Shown here piece by piece: positions 1-12,784 of a DNA stretch of 64,000 nucleotides; position 1 is the first letter of the stretch, and each line of letters begins with the position of its first letter. The notes beneath the pieces are model-generated. The model searched no databases and had not been told where the DNA came from. It saw only the letters and a list, made by a program, of their open reading frames with translations. The translations under genes and the position numbers were made by a program. The DNA lies in the NCBI RefSeq assembly GCF_020184175.1, contig NC_065531.1, positions 7,771,213 to 7,835,212 on the forward strand, read 5' to 3'. The DNA comes from Aphis gossypii (lineage: Eukaryota > Arthropoda > Insecta > Hemiptera > Aphididae).

Positions 1-59
1 ACTTAATCTGAATATATTGTACAAATATTTAATACCATTAATTATTGTTTTTTTTCCAG

Positions 60-3000
60 TGGCAAGTTCCATTACCTTTGCAAAGTCTATTAATAGGATT
101 ACCTAATGGGTTATTTAAATATTTGGTTATTATACTAATAGCAAAATCAAAAGAAATGATTAAGTTAAATGTAAGTCAAGTTATTATTATTAAAAATGTA
201 TAAAATGATTGTATGTTTGATTAATTTTAAATATTTGCAGTTTGTGTAGGCATGTATAAATAAAAACAATAATATTAATAATAATAATAATAGATCATAA
301 CATTTTTTTTTTTTTTTTAGGACTTTGAAAGAGCAAAATTGTTACTACGAGAATCTGAAACAGAAACAAAAATTAATAATAGCATTATGTACTCAAAAAT
401 TAGACAACTGATTTCATGGGAAGGATTGTATACTGAAATGCTTCAGTTCCAACATGAATTCAAAAATTTTGGTTAATATTAATATTTTGGTTACCTATTA
501 AAATTAAATTTATAATAATTTATTTATATTAAGTTAATTAAAAGTTAAAATGTTAATACTTTTATAGCCATTGGAGATCTTGTAGAACGCTGTAAGCAAT
601 GTCTAGAATTTGTACAAAGTGATAATTTAATACCTCGTCAAGAAATTGCTGAACAATGTATATTAACTCTATTAAATGTTGGTGAATGGGAATATTTGAC
701 AAAAAGACATTATAATTGTTTTAAATTACCATTAGCAATTGCTTATACTTGTCTTGATGTTAATAAATTTAAAGGCACTAAAAAAAGTGCCAAAGAAGTA
801 TGGGATTTAAGTAAGAGATGAAATTTTTTTTAAAAAATGTATTATTATTAATTAATTATGTTAAATGTTTGTAGTTCTACCTGTGTTTGATTATGGTTAT
901 TCTGCTACTAATAAAAGACCTTTAGATGGTGATCCTCAATGTACTCAAAATCGAGTTTTAAGTCAAAGTGACATGATGCATGTATTTTTGAGTTTAAGGG
1001 ACCAAAATGCCATTCAAATAGTTCTTTCATTATTAGCAAAAATTCAAAATTTTCTTAGAGATGAATCTGCTATGGAACTTATAATGCCTTTTTTGAATAT
1101 TTGGCCAGTCATTCCCAAGTTTGTTTAATATATTAAATATTAATATCTACTATATGTTATTGAACACATGTTAATTTTATGTTATTCATTAATTAAAAAA
1201 TGATTTATTTTTTTTTAGTGGTATGAATATTCCTCTAAGAAATATAACAGAAGTGTTAGGAATTGTATTAACCGAATCACTTAAGTATCATCCAAATCAT
1301 ATAATTTTACTTAAACTAAAAGGCGATCTGCAATATGGTAATTTTATTATTATATTTTATATTTTATCTTAAGTATTAAATCTTCTTTAAAAATTTTAAT
1401 GAACAAAAGTTTTATCTTCTCTCTTTTTTTTTTTAGTAAATAACTATGACATACTATAACGTGTTTTTAAGTTTCTGTTCTTTTTAAATAATTGATAATA
1501 ATATTATCAATTATAATATATTATATTATTTTTATTGGTAATATTAATATATTACTCCTCATATTTTTTTTTTAGATTTTTTATAATGTAGTTGAGTTTT
1601 CATGTATTAAGATAAGCACATGAAGTCATATCAGAACCTCTCAATTCTATATGTTAGAATTAAAATTAAAATTAATTTTAATAATATTGTAATATTACTA
1701 TAACTGAATTTTTAATCTATTTAATTTTGAATGATTAAAGAGTTTAATATTACAACTAACAATTCTTAACATGTTAAAAGTTCAGTTAACACGTTGACTG
1801 CCACATGGCCACCGGTGGTGATTTGAAATTCTCAAGTTTTGTGAATTTGTGACCGCCGGCGCTCATAGTGCAACATTATTACCACGCCATATGACTGCCG
1901 GCGACCACATATGAATTTGGTTTTACATTATTAACTTTTCTATGGCACTACAATAATGTACTAAAATAAGGACCGTGGCGTAGCGGGAATCATTACAATT
2001 TTTCTGATATACGTTTTTTTTTCAATTTTTATTTTTCTATTTTTTCAAATATTTGAGGTATACAAATTTTAAATGTATTGAAAAATATGCTTGGCGTATA
2101 ACAAATACCAATTGAATGACCATCGGCGGCCATGTGGCAGTCAACGTGTTAATAAAATTACTAATCATTATTACTTGTAGTAATGGGCCACTACAGTTCT
2201 GCAATGAAATGGTACTTGGAAGCTATTGTTATTGTTAGCGATTACTTTGCACGGCCAGTTTTAAAGCCAATGATAGAAGATTATGTTTATAAAAGAATGA
2301 TGAAATGTTGCATGCAAATGCAAAATTTTACCCAGGTAATAATCTTTAAAACTTGATTTGTTTAAAACCATACAAAATTTTATTTTATTTTTCATAGGCA
2401 GCAATATTATGTCTGTTCCAAGAAGAAATAGATTATGCAACTGCATATAAATGCGCTTCTGAGACAAATTCATGTGATGCTTTGGATGAATATTATGATT
2501 ACATATGGGATATAAATTTGTTGGAATTTCTTATATATTGGCATACAAAATTAAATCATCAGGAACACAGACAAAAACTTGTAAGTAATTATATTTTCAT
2601 TGCTAGTTTAGCTGATCCTATGTTAAGTGGTATATTGGTAGAATTAATTAGTATATCAGCTGACTTGCTCAAAATCAAAGTTAATAACTTATGACTTTAT
2701 AACTTAAAGACATATTGGTTACTTAACCATGATTAAGTATGTATAGTTTTATTTTGCATATTTAGAGGGTTTTTAGCCTATTTAGCATTTATATGTATTT
2801 TTCTTTTTTTTATTGATCATATTTATTATATGTTTTACCAAAATTGTATGAAAATTGTTATAATTTATATTTTTGCATTATATAAAATTAATGGGAATTG
2901 TTGCAACACTTACAACGTAATTATTTAAAATAACGCAATAGTTATTATTTCATTTGATTAATCAGCGTATTGTGCCTGCATAAGCATTTAGTGTTCTAAA

Positions 3001-3535
3001 TACTTTATCTATGGTTTATTCTTGAATCTTGACTATTTTAGTTACAATGTTTATGCTCTTGTATCGTTCAAAAATATTCAAATATTAGGTACTTTTATTT
3101 TTTTTTCAAATCTTCAAATTTTTAGTGCATTTAACATGCATATTTCTAAACATTTTAAGACATATTTCAATGCATATTTTGTCATTTTTTAGTGTATAAG
3201 ATATAAGTATATGCTTGTTTAGGAATTTTTAAGGCATAAACTTATAAACCCTGTTAATAAGTGCTAACTGTTAAAATAGTTTCTTAGTATAATATATAAT
3301 ATACACATTATAGTATATTGTAATATAAATTCTATATACATTTTGAAAGTACAATTTTTATTTTATACGTATATCTATTTAAAATGGAGTGTTTTTATTT
3401 TTACATATATAGTTGAAAACAATTGGTGCGTTGGAGTTAAATGCAAATAATAATGAAGAAATTAAAAGAGAAGCAGCCAACATAAGAAAACTAAAATTTT
3501 TAAGAGCACTATCACAGCAATATGTACATCCGTAA
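60..3535 (+). CDS. IntS8: Integrator complex subunit 8, 3' part (eight exons)
   Basis: Subunit of the nuclear Integrator complex, which binds RNA polymerase II, processes snRNA 3' ends and attenuates paused transcription. Exons I can splice: 60-170, 321-471, 568-810, 875-1118, 1219-1337, 2181-2335, 2398-2580 and 3413-3535, all with GT-AG junctions and matching phases. The reading frame stays open throughout, from WQVPLPLQSLLIGLPNG to the stop TAA at 3533. The last exon reads LKTIGALELNANNNEEI then RKLKFLRALSQQYVHP, which matches the conserved C-terminus of INTS8 (ELNASNPEE...KKKFLQAM in vertebrates). The helical TPR-like middle includes GHYSSAMKWYLEAI. The N-terminal part lies left of the window, so the gene is partial here. 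One intron (1338-2180) carries a MITE; intron 2581-3412 is the longest after it and shows nothing else. An AATAAA follows the stop. Family assignment is from memory of the C-terminus. Confidence 0.88.
1790..2148. mobile_element. piggyBac-type MITE in INTS8 intron
   Basis: A 359-bp element is bounded on both sides by TTAA (1786-1789 and 2149-2152), the target duplication of piggyBac transposons. Its termini are perfect inverted repeats beginning CACGTTGACTGCCACATGG; the inverted identity runs about 19 bp inside the TTAA. The ends are locally GC-rich, with repeated GCCGGCG-like words (near 1855-1905 and 2122-2132), while the middle is AT-rich. No coding capacity is seen, so it would need transposase from elsewhere. 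It lies entirely in an INTS8 intron and does not touch splice signals. Confidence 0.88.
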
Positions 3536-4052
3536 AAAAATAACTGAAGGACTATCTACAATAATAATACATACAATGATTTTATACATTTAAATTTTCT
3601 AAAAAAACAAAAAAAAAATGGACATTGATTGTAAATATGTAATGTCTAAATTTTAATAAACATTTTAAATTGGATAAAAAAAAAACATTTTGATATTTAC
3701 TAATTAGGAATAATTTACATGACATTCTTAAATAGTTTAAAACAATATAATTGTCTCCAATTATTATCACTCAATATATAAGACAATATAGGTTTCTAGA
3801 AGTTGAACAATATTTTCATTGATAATTTTTCAAGTCTCAGGACAATTTAAAAATATTTATTTTCAATTAATTGAAAATATTGATTGTACTCAGATTTAAT
3901 GTATATTATCTTCCATGACTATCATTTTAATTATTTTTATTTTAGTCCAATTCATTATTTGAGCATTTTGTTTAATTTTTGGCTTTTCTTAACAACAAGC
4001 TTACTTTTAGTTAACTAAAATAATAGTTATAATGTATACAATGGTATATTAG
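3536..4052. other. Convergent 3' UTRs of INTS8 and Neto
   Basis: About 517 bases separate the two stop codons. A plus-strand AATAAA at 3655-3660 fits INTS8 polyadenylation. A minus-strand AATAAA (TTTATT at 3856-3861) could serve Neto. The transcripts may overlap. No other gene is visible. Confidence 0.6.
3655..3660 (+). terminator. Polyadenylation signal for INTS8
   Basis: Canonical AATAAA, 120 bases after the INTS8 stop codon and the first one downstream of it. Confidence 0.6.
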
Positions 4053-7000
4053 TCAATGCATAACTATGACGTCTGGAGCTGATTTAGTTGATTCAATACT
4101 ATAAGGCCTTTGATTTAGTTCTGACGAAAACTTATCCATTTCAATAACAGCCTCAGCTCTAAATTTTGATGGCTTTGCATCAGTGGAACTGTCTGAATCT
4201 TTTCGATATCCAAAAGTAGAAAATCCTAATGGCGGTCTGAAAGGTGATTCTGACGGCCTTACTCTATAGTGGCCAGCAGTTTTAGGTACAACTGAAGTGT
4301 CAAAAAGGCTCTCTCTAGTTTGACACTCAATATCTTTAGTTTCAGCTGTTATTGGATAGGAACTCATCAAACCATCACCTTCTTCATCTTCAACTGAAGG
4401 ATAAAGACGAGGAGCGTCATGCTTCATTAACACTGGAATAAGGTCACCTGATGGAACATAACAATCAGAACTAGATATGTTATTAGTATGTTTGCTTTGA
4501 ATTAGGTTGGTGGTTTGACTACTATTGTCACTTTGCGGATAGTCATGTCCATGTGGACCAGAATCCTCAAGTGATTGTTCGTCTGTTACATTCATTCTTC
4601 CTATTTGATCTAAATGATCTTCTCTTGAATGGCGCATATGTTCCTGGTAAAAAAAAATTTTAATTACAATAAAAAGATAAATAAAAATTTATATAGATAA
4701 ATATAATAACATGTTTAAATTATTGTTTGCCTTTAATGTACAATGTGTATCACCTATGTACATACGGGTATACTAACTCATTCCTATTTTGAAATGCTTT
4801 AGGAATATAAAAACAAAGTTTTGAACTCTTAGCATAGCGAACTGTATTTTTTTAATTTTGTATTATTATTTTTGAAATAGTACAAATTTATTATACATTA
4901 ACTTTGACGGTTGTGTCTAGTTTAAAATGTAACAAGTTAGTATTTAGGAAAGTTTCAAAAGTATCACAGTACTATTCAAAATTTGGAATATCTAGAACCT
5001 ATTATATTTATTCAAAAACGGTAATTTAAAAAAATTGATTTTGTTTTTTTGTTGTTAAAATATGAAGAGACTCTTAAGACTTAGTTACTCACTTCTGAAT
5101 CCTTCATTATAGAATAGCGACTTTTCCGGGGTTTTATTTATTTTATTTTGATCATAAATAAACCAAAATAATTGAAATACATTCTTAAAACTTATATATA
5201 ATAATAATAATAAATGTAGCACTTGATTTAAATCACACAATTTATTCCCATTTGATATTTATAAGGTAATTAAATTGTGGTAAGTATAAGGTACATTACA
5301 TGAGTGTAGGTAGGAAATATTTTCGGAAGGGATTTTGGTCTAGGCTCTAGGTATACATTAAGTTTAATTCACAATATTTATTTTAAAATTATTTTATCTT
5401 TAATTTCGAGGGATGTTTGAACACCCAACCTCCCAACCTTACCTACGCTCATGCTACATTGCTACATTTTATTGCATTAAAAAATTTTATACAACCTACT
5501 TTTATGATTCGATGATCGTGCACAAGTTTTCGGACGATATTGGTAATGAATGCTGAACACATGCCGCATAATATTAAAAAAAATACTACTAGAATAACTA
5601 TTATATCAAAACTTGAAAAAAGTTGCATTAATCTGTTGTCTTCTTGCTAAAATAATTTTAAATTAATAGCTTATTAATAATCAAATTTAAAACAATATTT
5701 AGGTTAGTTGTGATTTGATACATACAGGACACCCGTCTTCATCCCATCGAAAACGACAATTCTCGACTTTATTGCAACGTAATTCGGACGCAATACATGT
5801 TAAGTCTTCACAATCGTACTGATCACTACCGCATGCTGTAAAATATGGTTTTGAATCTTTTAGATATATAAACGTACGTTTGTACAAGTCTTGTCATCGT
5901 TTTAATATCTTCCAAACTTAGACGGTAAACTTTTAAAATTATTTAACTCGTGGTGAATCGAGAAGAGGATTATTTCGATTTTAATTGAAAAACTGCTGTT
6001 AAACATTGTAAATATTTTCAAGCTAAAAATGTCTTCTTTAAATATCGAATTTAGAATGTTTAGACAATGATAATTGGACTATAATCTATCGTTATTATAT
6101 ATACTAATATATTATTGTATCATTTGTGTCTAGTAATAATGGAGAGGCGTGTCTATGCTTCATAGAGTAGCTGGTATATTATATGAAGTACTTTTTGACA
6201 CGAATCGCATTTATCCGGGCCATTACCATAATCAACTAAATTACGTAACTGGTCAGAGTGGGTTTTCAGATACTCCAGAAGAAACTCGGTAAAAACTAAA
6301 AATAGTTATAAAATTAAATATTTAAACTCTATGCTGAATATTTTTTGAAAATTATCTTTAGTAGAAATAACATCTTTGATGTATACTGGTACATAGTTAT
6401 CAAATAATAAGGATTTACCATTTGGTAACTATAGATTTATCCCAATGTCATTTTATAAACATGGTTGTCGAACGGAACTTATTTATTGGTACTATATGAC
6501 TATAATAATATCTGCGAGGGCAGTTGTATATTAATCACAAAACTATATCACATTCCGAGTGTATATATTATAATGATATAAGGTTGTTAGATACTGGGTA
6601 GTGATACATAACAGAGGCATGCTCACTGGGAGGGGGTGAGGGTATCATATCCCCCCATGAACTTTTTTCTTATGCATTTTTACATTTTGTGTCATAGACA
6701 ATCAACAAAACAAAATACAGTTCATCCCCTCATCCCCCCATTAGAAAAAGCTGATCACACCCCTGATACATAATATTCACAGAAACTTTTTGATCGCAAA
6801 CTATCATAATACAATATGCGATATTCTGTGAGTATAATATGATGTAGGTATATAGTTTTACTATTACTTATATTATGTTATATCATACCTTCGTCTTTAG
6901 TTTTGGTACGATATGCAGTGTAAAGTGCCGAGAACTTCGATTTCACGCCCTTCCCCTCTGCCAAGAATCGCACGTGCAACGTGTCCCCCGATGATTGTAC

Positions 7001-10000
7001 CATTTCAGCTATCGACCCACAAAACACTTTGAGCCGCGAAGCCATGTCTGTGCGGTTTGAAAAAATTTCCACTACGTTCAATCCACAATCGTTAGGTTTT
7101 TCTAGAGAGAACTCTTTGAAGTTAAGCTGAATCTAAAATAAATGTAAAATGGTTTTTAGTGAATAATTATGTTTATCACATCTAGTCGATCCTTAATATA
7201 ATATAACTGGTTATTATTATACTATAAAATTTAAAAAATCTTATTAAGTGCTACTAATCAGTTAAAAATATAGTTATCAAACTTTCAGCTGTGACAAAAT
7301 TGTGGTTTTAATTTTAGTTTTGATATTTTGTAACAGGTAGCCATAAGATTGTTGATGTTTTTTATTTAAAACTTGATCAAAGTGTTTTTTTATAGCTGCA
7401 AATAGTATATATTTAAATTTTTTTTGAGGGGGGGATAGGGAAACCTGAAGTTCAGGTAGGTATATAGCGGTCTTTTATGATGAGTTTCTAGCACTACAAC
7501 ATTTCTAAATAAATGTTCTTACTACGCTCCAATGAGTATTTTTGCACATGAGTTACAAATATTAATTTAACTATTCTCATTCTCATTCATTTTTTAAAAA
7601 TTAGAGTTATTAAGTACCTAATTTATATAATAATATATTATTAGGTATTCATTTTTGTGTACAAATGAGGTAGGTTAAAGCCTAGTCCTCATCTTTTCGC
7701 TATTTTCGCTTATGAATCGTTTTTCGAAATTTGAATTTTTGACCTTGGTATAACTTAATTAAACGAAATTTACATATTTTAAATATTTTTACTTTTATAT
7801 AATAATATTTAACTCAGTAATTCGTATTGAGAAAAAAGTTTTAGTTTAAATAAAAAAATATGTCAATTTGAGGTAGTTACGGAATAAAAGTAAGACTAGC
7901 CTGCACAGTCTCACAATTACCTAAATGACAACTGAAGGATTTTTCTATTCAAAAAATTTGGATAGTTTCTCTAAGGCTCGAACTTATTAGCTAAATCCAT
8001 ACCATACCAATAAATGGCTAAATACATCGTCAAGCATAATATATTATATACTTAAATTCTTAATTATATACGCGTGCCTCCAAAATAGAATAGTTACCTT
8101 CCAACCAGGTTTTACTCGTATTATCCACATGCAATCCAACGGTACTTGGTTTGCAAGCGTTTTATTCTTTAAATCGTCAACGTCAGTACTATTTATGTAC
8201 CCCTGTGAACCATCCACAAATTTACGACACGGTGGAAGCTCCGATTTCTCTATGTCTATAAAATATAATCAACACAACAATTAGGTACAGATTTAAAAAT
8301 ACATTTAATATTTAATTTTATGCCATTAATGTATGAATCATGGTATTTTTTCCAATATTTATTAAATTTGTTTGGTAGAGTCTGTTCAAACAACGAACCA
8401 TACAGAGTATGTGTCGCTCTGGTTCATGTTTTTTATTATATTTTTTTAAGGTGGATTTTTTGGTCCTCTATGTCCTCATGACGCCCCCAACTTGAAAAAA
8501 ATAGCTTAATGTATTAGTATTTTACTTATACCTATCAAAATATTTATATTCGAACTACAAAAATAAAATTAATTTTATTAGTTCCGATGATATTAGTTTC
8601 GAGGTATATTTTTAAGCTAAGGTATAGTTTATCTGGAATATCTAGAAATTATTCGAATTTTACTAAGTCGTTAAGGGATATTTTGAACAACCCCGCAAAA
8701 TCACCAAAATATTCCACTACTCTAGTTAATTGTACACATTATGAATATATATATATTTCTAATTTCTATATATATGTCTTAATGTCTATATTCTATAAAA
8801 TTTTTGACGATTTTTTTGATGGAGTGTGTAAATATCTACAAACAATGCGTTTAAAGACCTTGTGAAAAATATTAAGAATCATGCTCCACAAAGGATTTCC
8901 ACGATATCTATTATTATGCTACACATTTATTTAATGTAAAATAGTGGTTATTTCAGAAAGTGTTTACTATACAAACTATATAGTATATATATATTTTAAA
9001 TAATTCCAAGTTGTTACAAAACGACATTTTTAGAGAAAAAAAATGATATTTTTACTATTTTTTATTGTTTTAAATTAAAAAAAAAATTATTCGTTTAAAT
9101 GACAGTGTACATTTTTAATTCTTATTTTGAAGCAGAATATTATTTATAGTGTTTTATCTATCAAATTCAAATGTAGGACAAATAGTTTATTAATTGTAAC
9201 TATTTAAGTATTTAAAATTTTCATGAGCAGATAGTAGTGGAGTAACATTTTGCGAGGTACAGAGGTCGTATCATAGGTAACTCCGCTCATCAAAAACTTT
9301 AAATACTTATAACTCGTAAGCTATTCATCTAAAATTTGATTTTTATACATCTAAGTACTTTTATAAAATATTTTGATTTGGAATAAGGAATTTAAAATGT
9401 ATGTTATGATTAAAAAAAGTAAGTTCTTTAAAAAAAAAAAACTATTTAATAAACTAATTTAAATAAACTGTTTTTTTATTAAATAAATATTATTTTTTAA
9501 CAATTTAAAATGGTGTAACAAAAATATATCCAAAAATGTTAACAGTTTTAGAAATATTGAGAGAATCTTATATTCAATTGATCACCCGGTAATCGATATA
9601 GCCAACTACTTGAGGCAATACATAACAAACTTGAAACTTTTATTGATTTCAAATATTATATTAGGTAAATACTAAACACTATACAGTATACATAATACTA
9701 TGTTCGTGTACATACAATGAATATTTTTTCCTAAGTATAAGCTGGTGATTAATATCACTTAAGTATATTATTATATGTATGTTAGAAATAATTTATAGAG
9801 TATGAATTATTATTGTTCACCTGGCGGAGGTTTCTTAATGAATTTATAAACGGCGTGAAATCCTTCATATTCAATATTTTCATCCGATCGAAATCTTAAC
9901 CACAAGTATTTGCCCGATGAAATTATTCTAGAAAAAAAGGATAATATCAAATAACATAATATTATTACATTATTATAATTATATATTTATATGTCCAAAA

Positions 10001-10654
10001 CATTTCACAAGTGCAATGATGAGACTATAATATCGCAGTTTTATATACTGCAGTTTATATTATAAATATATATTTAAATTTAGAAAATTAAAATCACTCA
10101 CTTGGGCGGAAATTGATTTCCACAATAGTAATACGATGGAACTGAATATCCGTATGGGCCATCTCGAATTTCCAAATGATCGTGCTTACACCCAATACTT
10201 GGTTCTATCGTGAACGAGTCCCTAAAGTCAAGTTCAATTATCTCTCCAGGACCAGCTATACGAAAAAACGATTAATTTAAATTTTAAGGTTACATTTATA
10301 ATTATTCTAATTACTATTCACTCACCTTCTAACAATCTGATACATTCTGTATTATTGGGATAAGGTTGAGGATAACCCGGAGAGTAGAACTCAAATTCTG
10401 TTTCAAACTGATGACACGGTGAAATAGCCATCAAAGTTTCAGATGCCATATCTTGAACCGGTATATCATAATCAATAGTAGTTGTTAACGAAACATTAGC
10501 ATCGATTGTATCCAAATCTAAAATTTTAGTATTTAATAGTAAAAAAAAAATAAACAAATAATTTATATCAGATATCTTCAATAAATAATTTATGTTATAT
10601 AATATTTACCTAATCCAAATACTTTTTTTGAAATTATTAAAAATACCGCAATAC
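4053..10654 (-). CDS. Neto: Neto: neuropilin and tolloid-like protein (start exon missing)
   Basis: Single-pass membrane protein that clusters and modulates kainate-type glutamate receptors, in insects at the neuromuscular junction. Exons, in transcript order: 10610-10654, 10326-10517, 10102-10255, 9821-9927, 8098-8255, 6889-7132, 5726-5835, 5500-5646, 4053-4643. All junctions are GT-AG and phases agree. The first exon encodes IAVFLIISKKVFGL, the hydrophobic core of a signal peptide. CUB1 follows (SPCHQFETEFEFYSPGYPQPYP, then KHDHLEIRDGPYGY and YYCGNQFPP), then CUB2 (LDCMWIIRVKPGWKIQLNF, DCGLNVVEIF, FCGSIAEMV). Next come an LDLa repeat (CGSDQYDCEDLTCIASELRC...DEDGCP), a transmembrane helix (FDIIIVILVVFFLILCGMC) and a Ser/Asp-rich cytoplasmic tail of about 200 residues ending SAPDVIVMH. 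This order is diagnostic of Neto. The 1748 spliced bases give about 583 residues. The Met-bearing exon was not found and may lie many kilobases upstream. A hAT MITE sits in the intron at 5836-6888. Confidence 0.9.
6612..6765. mobile_element. Small hAT-type MITE in Neto intron
   Basis: A 154-bp element flanked by a perfect 8-bp direct repeat ATACATAA (6604-6611 and 6766-6773), the target-site length of hAT transposons. The ends are imperfect inverted repeats, left CAGAGGCATGCTCA and right (reverse complement) CAGGGGTGTGATCA. Runs of G after the left end and of C before the right end extend the pairing. No ORF. It lies in the Neto intron between the CUB2 and LDLa exons. Confidence 0.8.
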
Positions 10655-12429
10655 CTAAAAAAAAAAAAATTTAATTTTTAATGTTATAACACCTAGTATA
10701 TTTTTAAATGGTGAATTAACTTTACAACATTAAAATAACTGCAAAAATCGCGTGAGAATGTAATTCGAATTTTAATATTTAGGTTTTCATTTATATTAAT
10801 GAATAATTAGTAGTTATAATGCGTATTGGAAAGAAAATAAAATATAATAAAGAAATAAAATAATAAATCTATAAAACCGATCACCCATTAATATTAATAC
10901 ATAATAATAAATAGGATAGTATATACTATATACATATTACATTATTGTAAATAAGTCTATGTTAAAAAAAAAAAGTAAAAACCTATTGTTGATGACTGAA
11001 AGTAATGCAGTGCACTGGAATGGAAAGATTAAATAAAGAGGACAACTTATACGAATTCGAAAACTCACATATATAGTTATAGTGCCTAAGTGAGATAAAT
11101 ATAAAATATATTTGTTAAAATTTGATATCTACCTATTATACTCGTATGTAGATATATAATCGCAGTTTATAAAGAAATATTGTGAAGTACTTATTATACT
11201 TCTGTGTTCTGTTGACAATTAAAAATGTGCAATGAAATATATTATATAAATATATATAAAAATAAAAAACAATAAAAATAAAAAATAAATAATATGTCAT
11301 ACTTTTATATAAAGAAATGTATGAAAAAAATATTTTTGTTATATCTAGAATAATAATTTGTAATAGTTCATTTGTTTTGAAATGTGAAATATTCAGATTG
11401 TATAATTATTATGTACCTACCTATATCAATATGGTATTAGAGCTAAACAGTACCTACTAATTTTTATGGTATGTATTATGTTTTCTTAGATAATAATTTG
11501 ACACTGACATATTTCATATATGAAAATACCAAAAAAAGTAATTGCTAAAATAGCTAAAATAGCGGGTTATGAGAATTTAGAAAAATGGCAAGTGTCCGTC
11601 AATGTCAGCATTTTTAATATTTTTTGTTTGTATTGTATATTCACTTAAGATGCTTTGTCAGTACTGTCTACTCACTTCCTTAAAATAATCTCGGACCCAA
11701 CTATAGTGTAGTAGGTAGGTACCTGTAAAAACCGGGACCCAACTAGTGTTGTAGTATCTGTGATTAAACCCTAGTATTCAATTCGGATATGCTGTATCAA
11801 TTATCTGCAAATGTTCTAGCTTCTAATTTCTAACAGAAAATTGTTCACCACATTATTTTAGAATTTAATCATGTATCATATTAAAAAAATAAAATACAAA
11901 TGCAAGTTTGTTGTTCTAAACGATTTCGAATGTATTTTTTTTTATATATATATATACTGCGTTGTAATTAATTTCAACAATTAACTTGTAATTACATAGG
12001 TACCTATACAATAATTTGGAAAATATAAATTTATAAAAGTTAAACAATGAACCTTAATTGGTTGAAAAATAATAAGATAGGGAATTTAATTTTATAGTAG
12101 GAAGGAAAAAAATATTATGAATATTAAAGGAGATGCTCAAAAAATTAAAAGGTTTTATAACTAAATTTATAAAAACTAAATATAAGTATAGGTATATAAC
12201 TACAATAAATTAACATTATGATAATAATACTACCAAAAACTGTTGGTTCGGAATACTGATTATGTTTATTATTAATATTGTTAGGTATTTAATGTATTAC
12301 TTAGGTGTATGTAAATATTAAATATTGTAACAGTATTCAACAGATAGTTCTTTAAAAATTTAAAATTTAGCATAAGAATTCTTTTACCTATGCATATCCT
12401 TTGTGGCTTTGTCCATGACTAAATCACTT

Positions 12430-12450
12430 AGGTTAGGTTAGGTTAGGTCC
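12430..12450 (+). repeat. Short interstitial TTAGG telomere-like repeat
   Basis: The sequence AGGTTAGGTTAGGTTAGG gives about three and a half units of TTAGG, the ancestral insect telomere motif. It is far too short for a telomere. Isolated two-unit versions occur elsewhere in the window (about 15848 in reverse orientation and 25865). Confidence 0.6.
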
Positions 12451-12751
12451 ATGAAAAATCGCTAATGAAATAATAAACAAATACACTGCGGGTATAGGTA
12501 CGATATATACATATATACTTTTATAATAATATTTATAAACCATAAAATAATGAAAGTATCAATATGCAAAACATATCAGAATAGTATGACAATTTTGAAT
12601 TAAAATTAAATTAATTTGAATTTGTTAGATCATTGTGAAACACTACGTAGGTATATTAAATTTTAATATAATAATGCATTCCTATACTAAAACAATGATT
12701 GATTAAAATTTATATTTCAAAACAATTTATTATTTTTAATTAATTTATAAT

Positions 12752-12784
12752 AGTGGCGTATTTAGGATTTATTTGAGGGAGGAG
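12752..12784. mobile_element. Possible transposon end
   Basis: AGTGGCGTATTTAGGATTT resembles the outer end of a DNA transposon. The same core GGYGTATTTA occurs at two other places in this window (reverse complement, ending near 39594 and 58772). No matching opposite terminus or target duplication was found by eye. Confidence 0.3.

Noticed and set aside
865..1128. Frame beginning MFVVLPVFDYGY as a separate small gene
   Set aside because: It is an internal INTS8 exon (875-1118) read with flanking intron bases.
2482..2694. 70-codon plus-strand frame extending past 2580
   Set aside because: The first part is an INTS8 exon; after the donor at 2581 the frame merely runs on into the intron.
10518..10581. 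Apparent Met start and hydrophobic leader directly upstream of the Neto CUB1 exon (starting MKISDINYLFIFFLLLNTKI)
   Set aside because: This stretch is the polypyrimidine tract and acceptor of an intron read through. A good TTTTAG acceptor at 10518 and a phase-matched exon at 10610-10654 explain it better.
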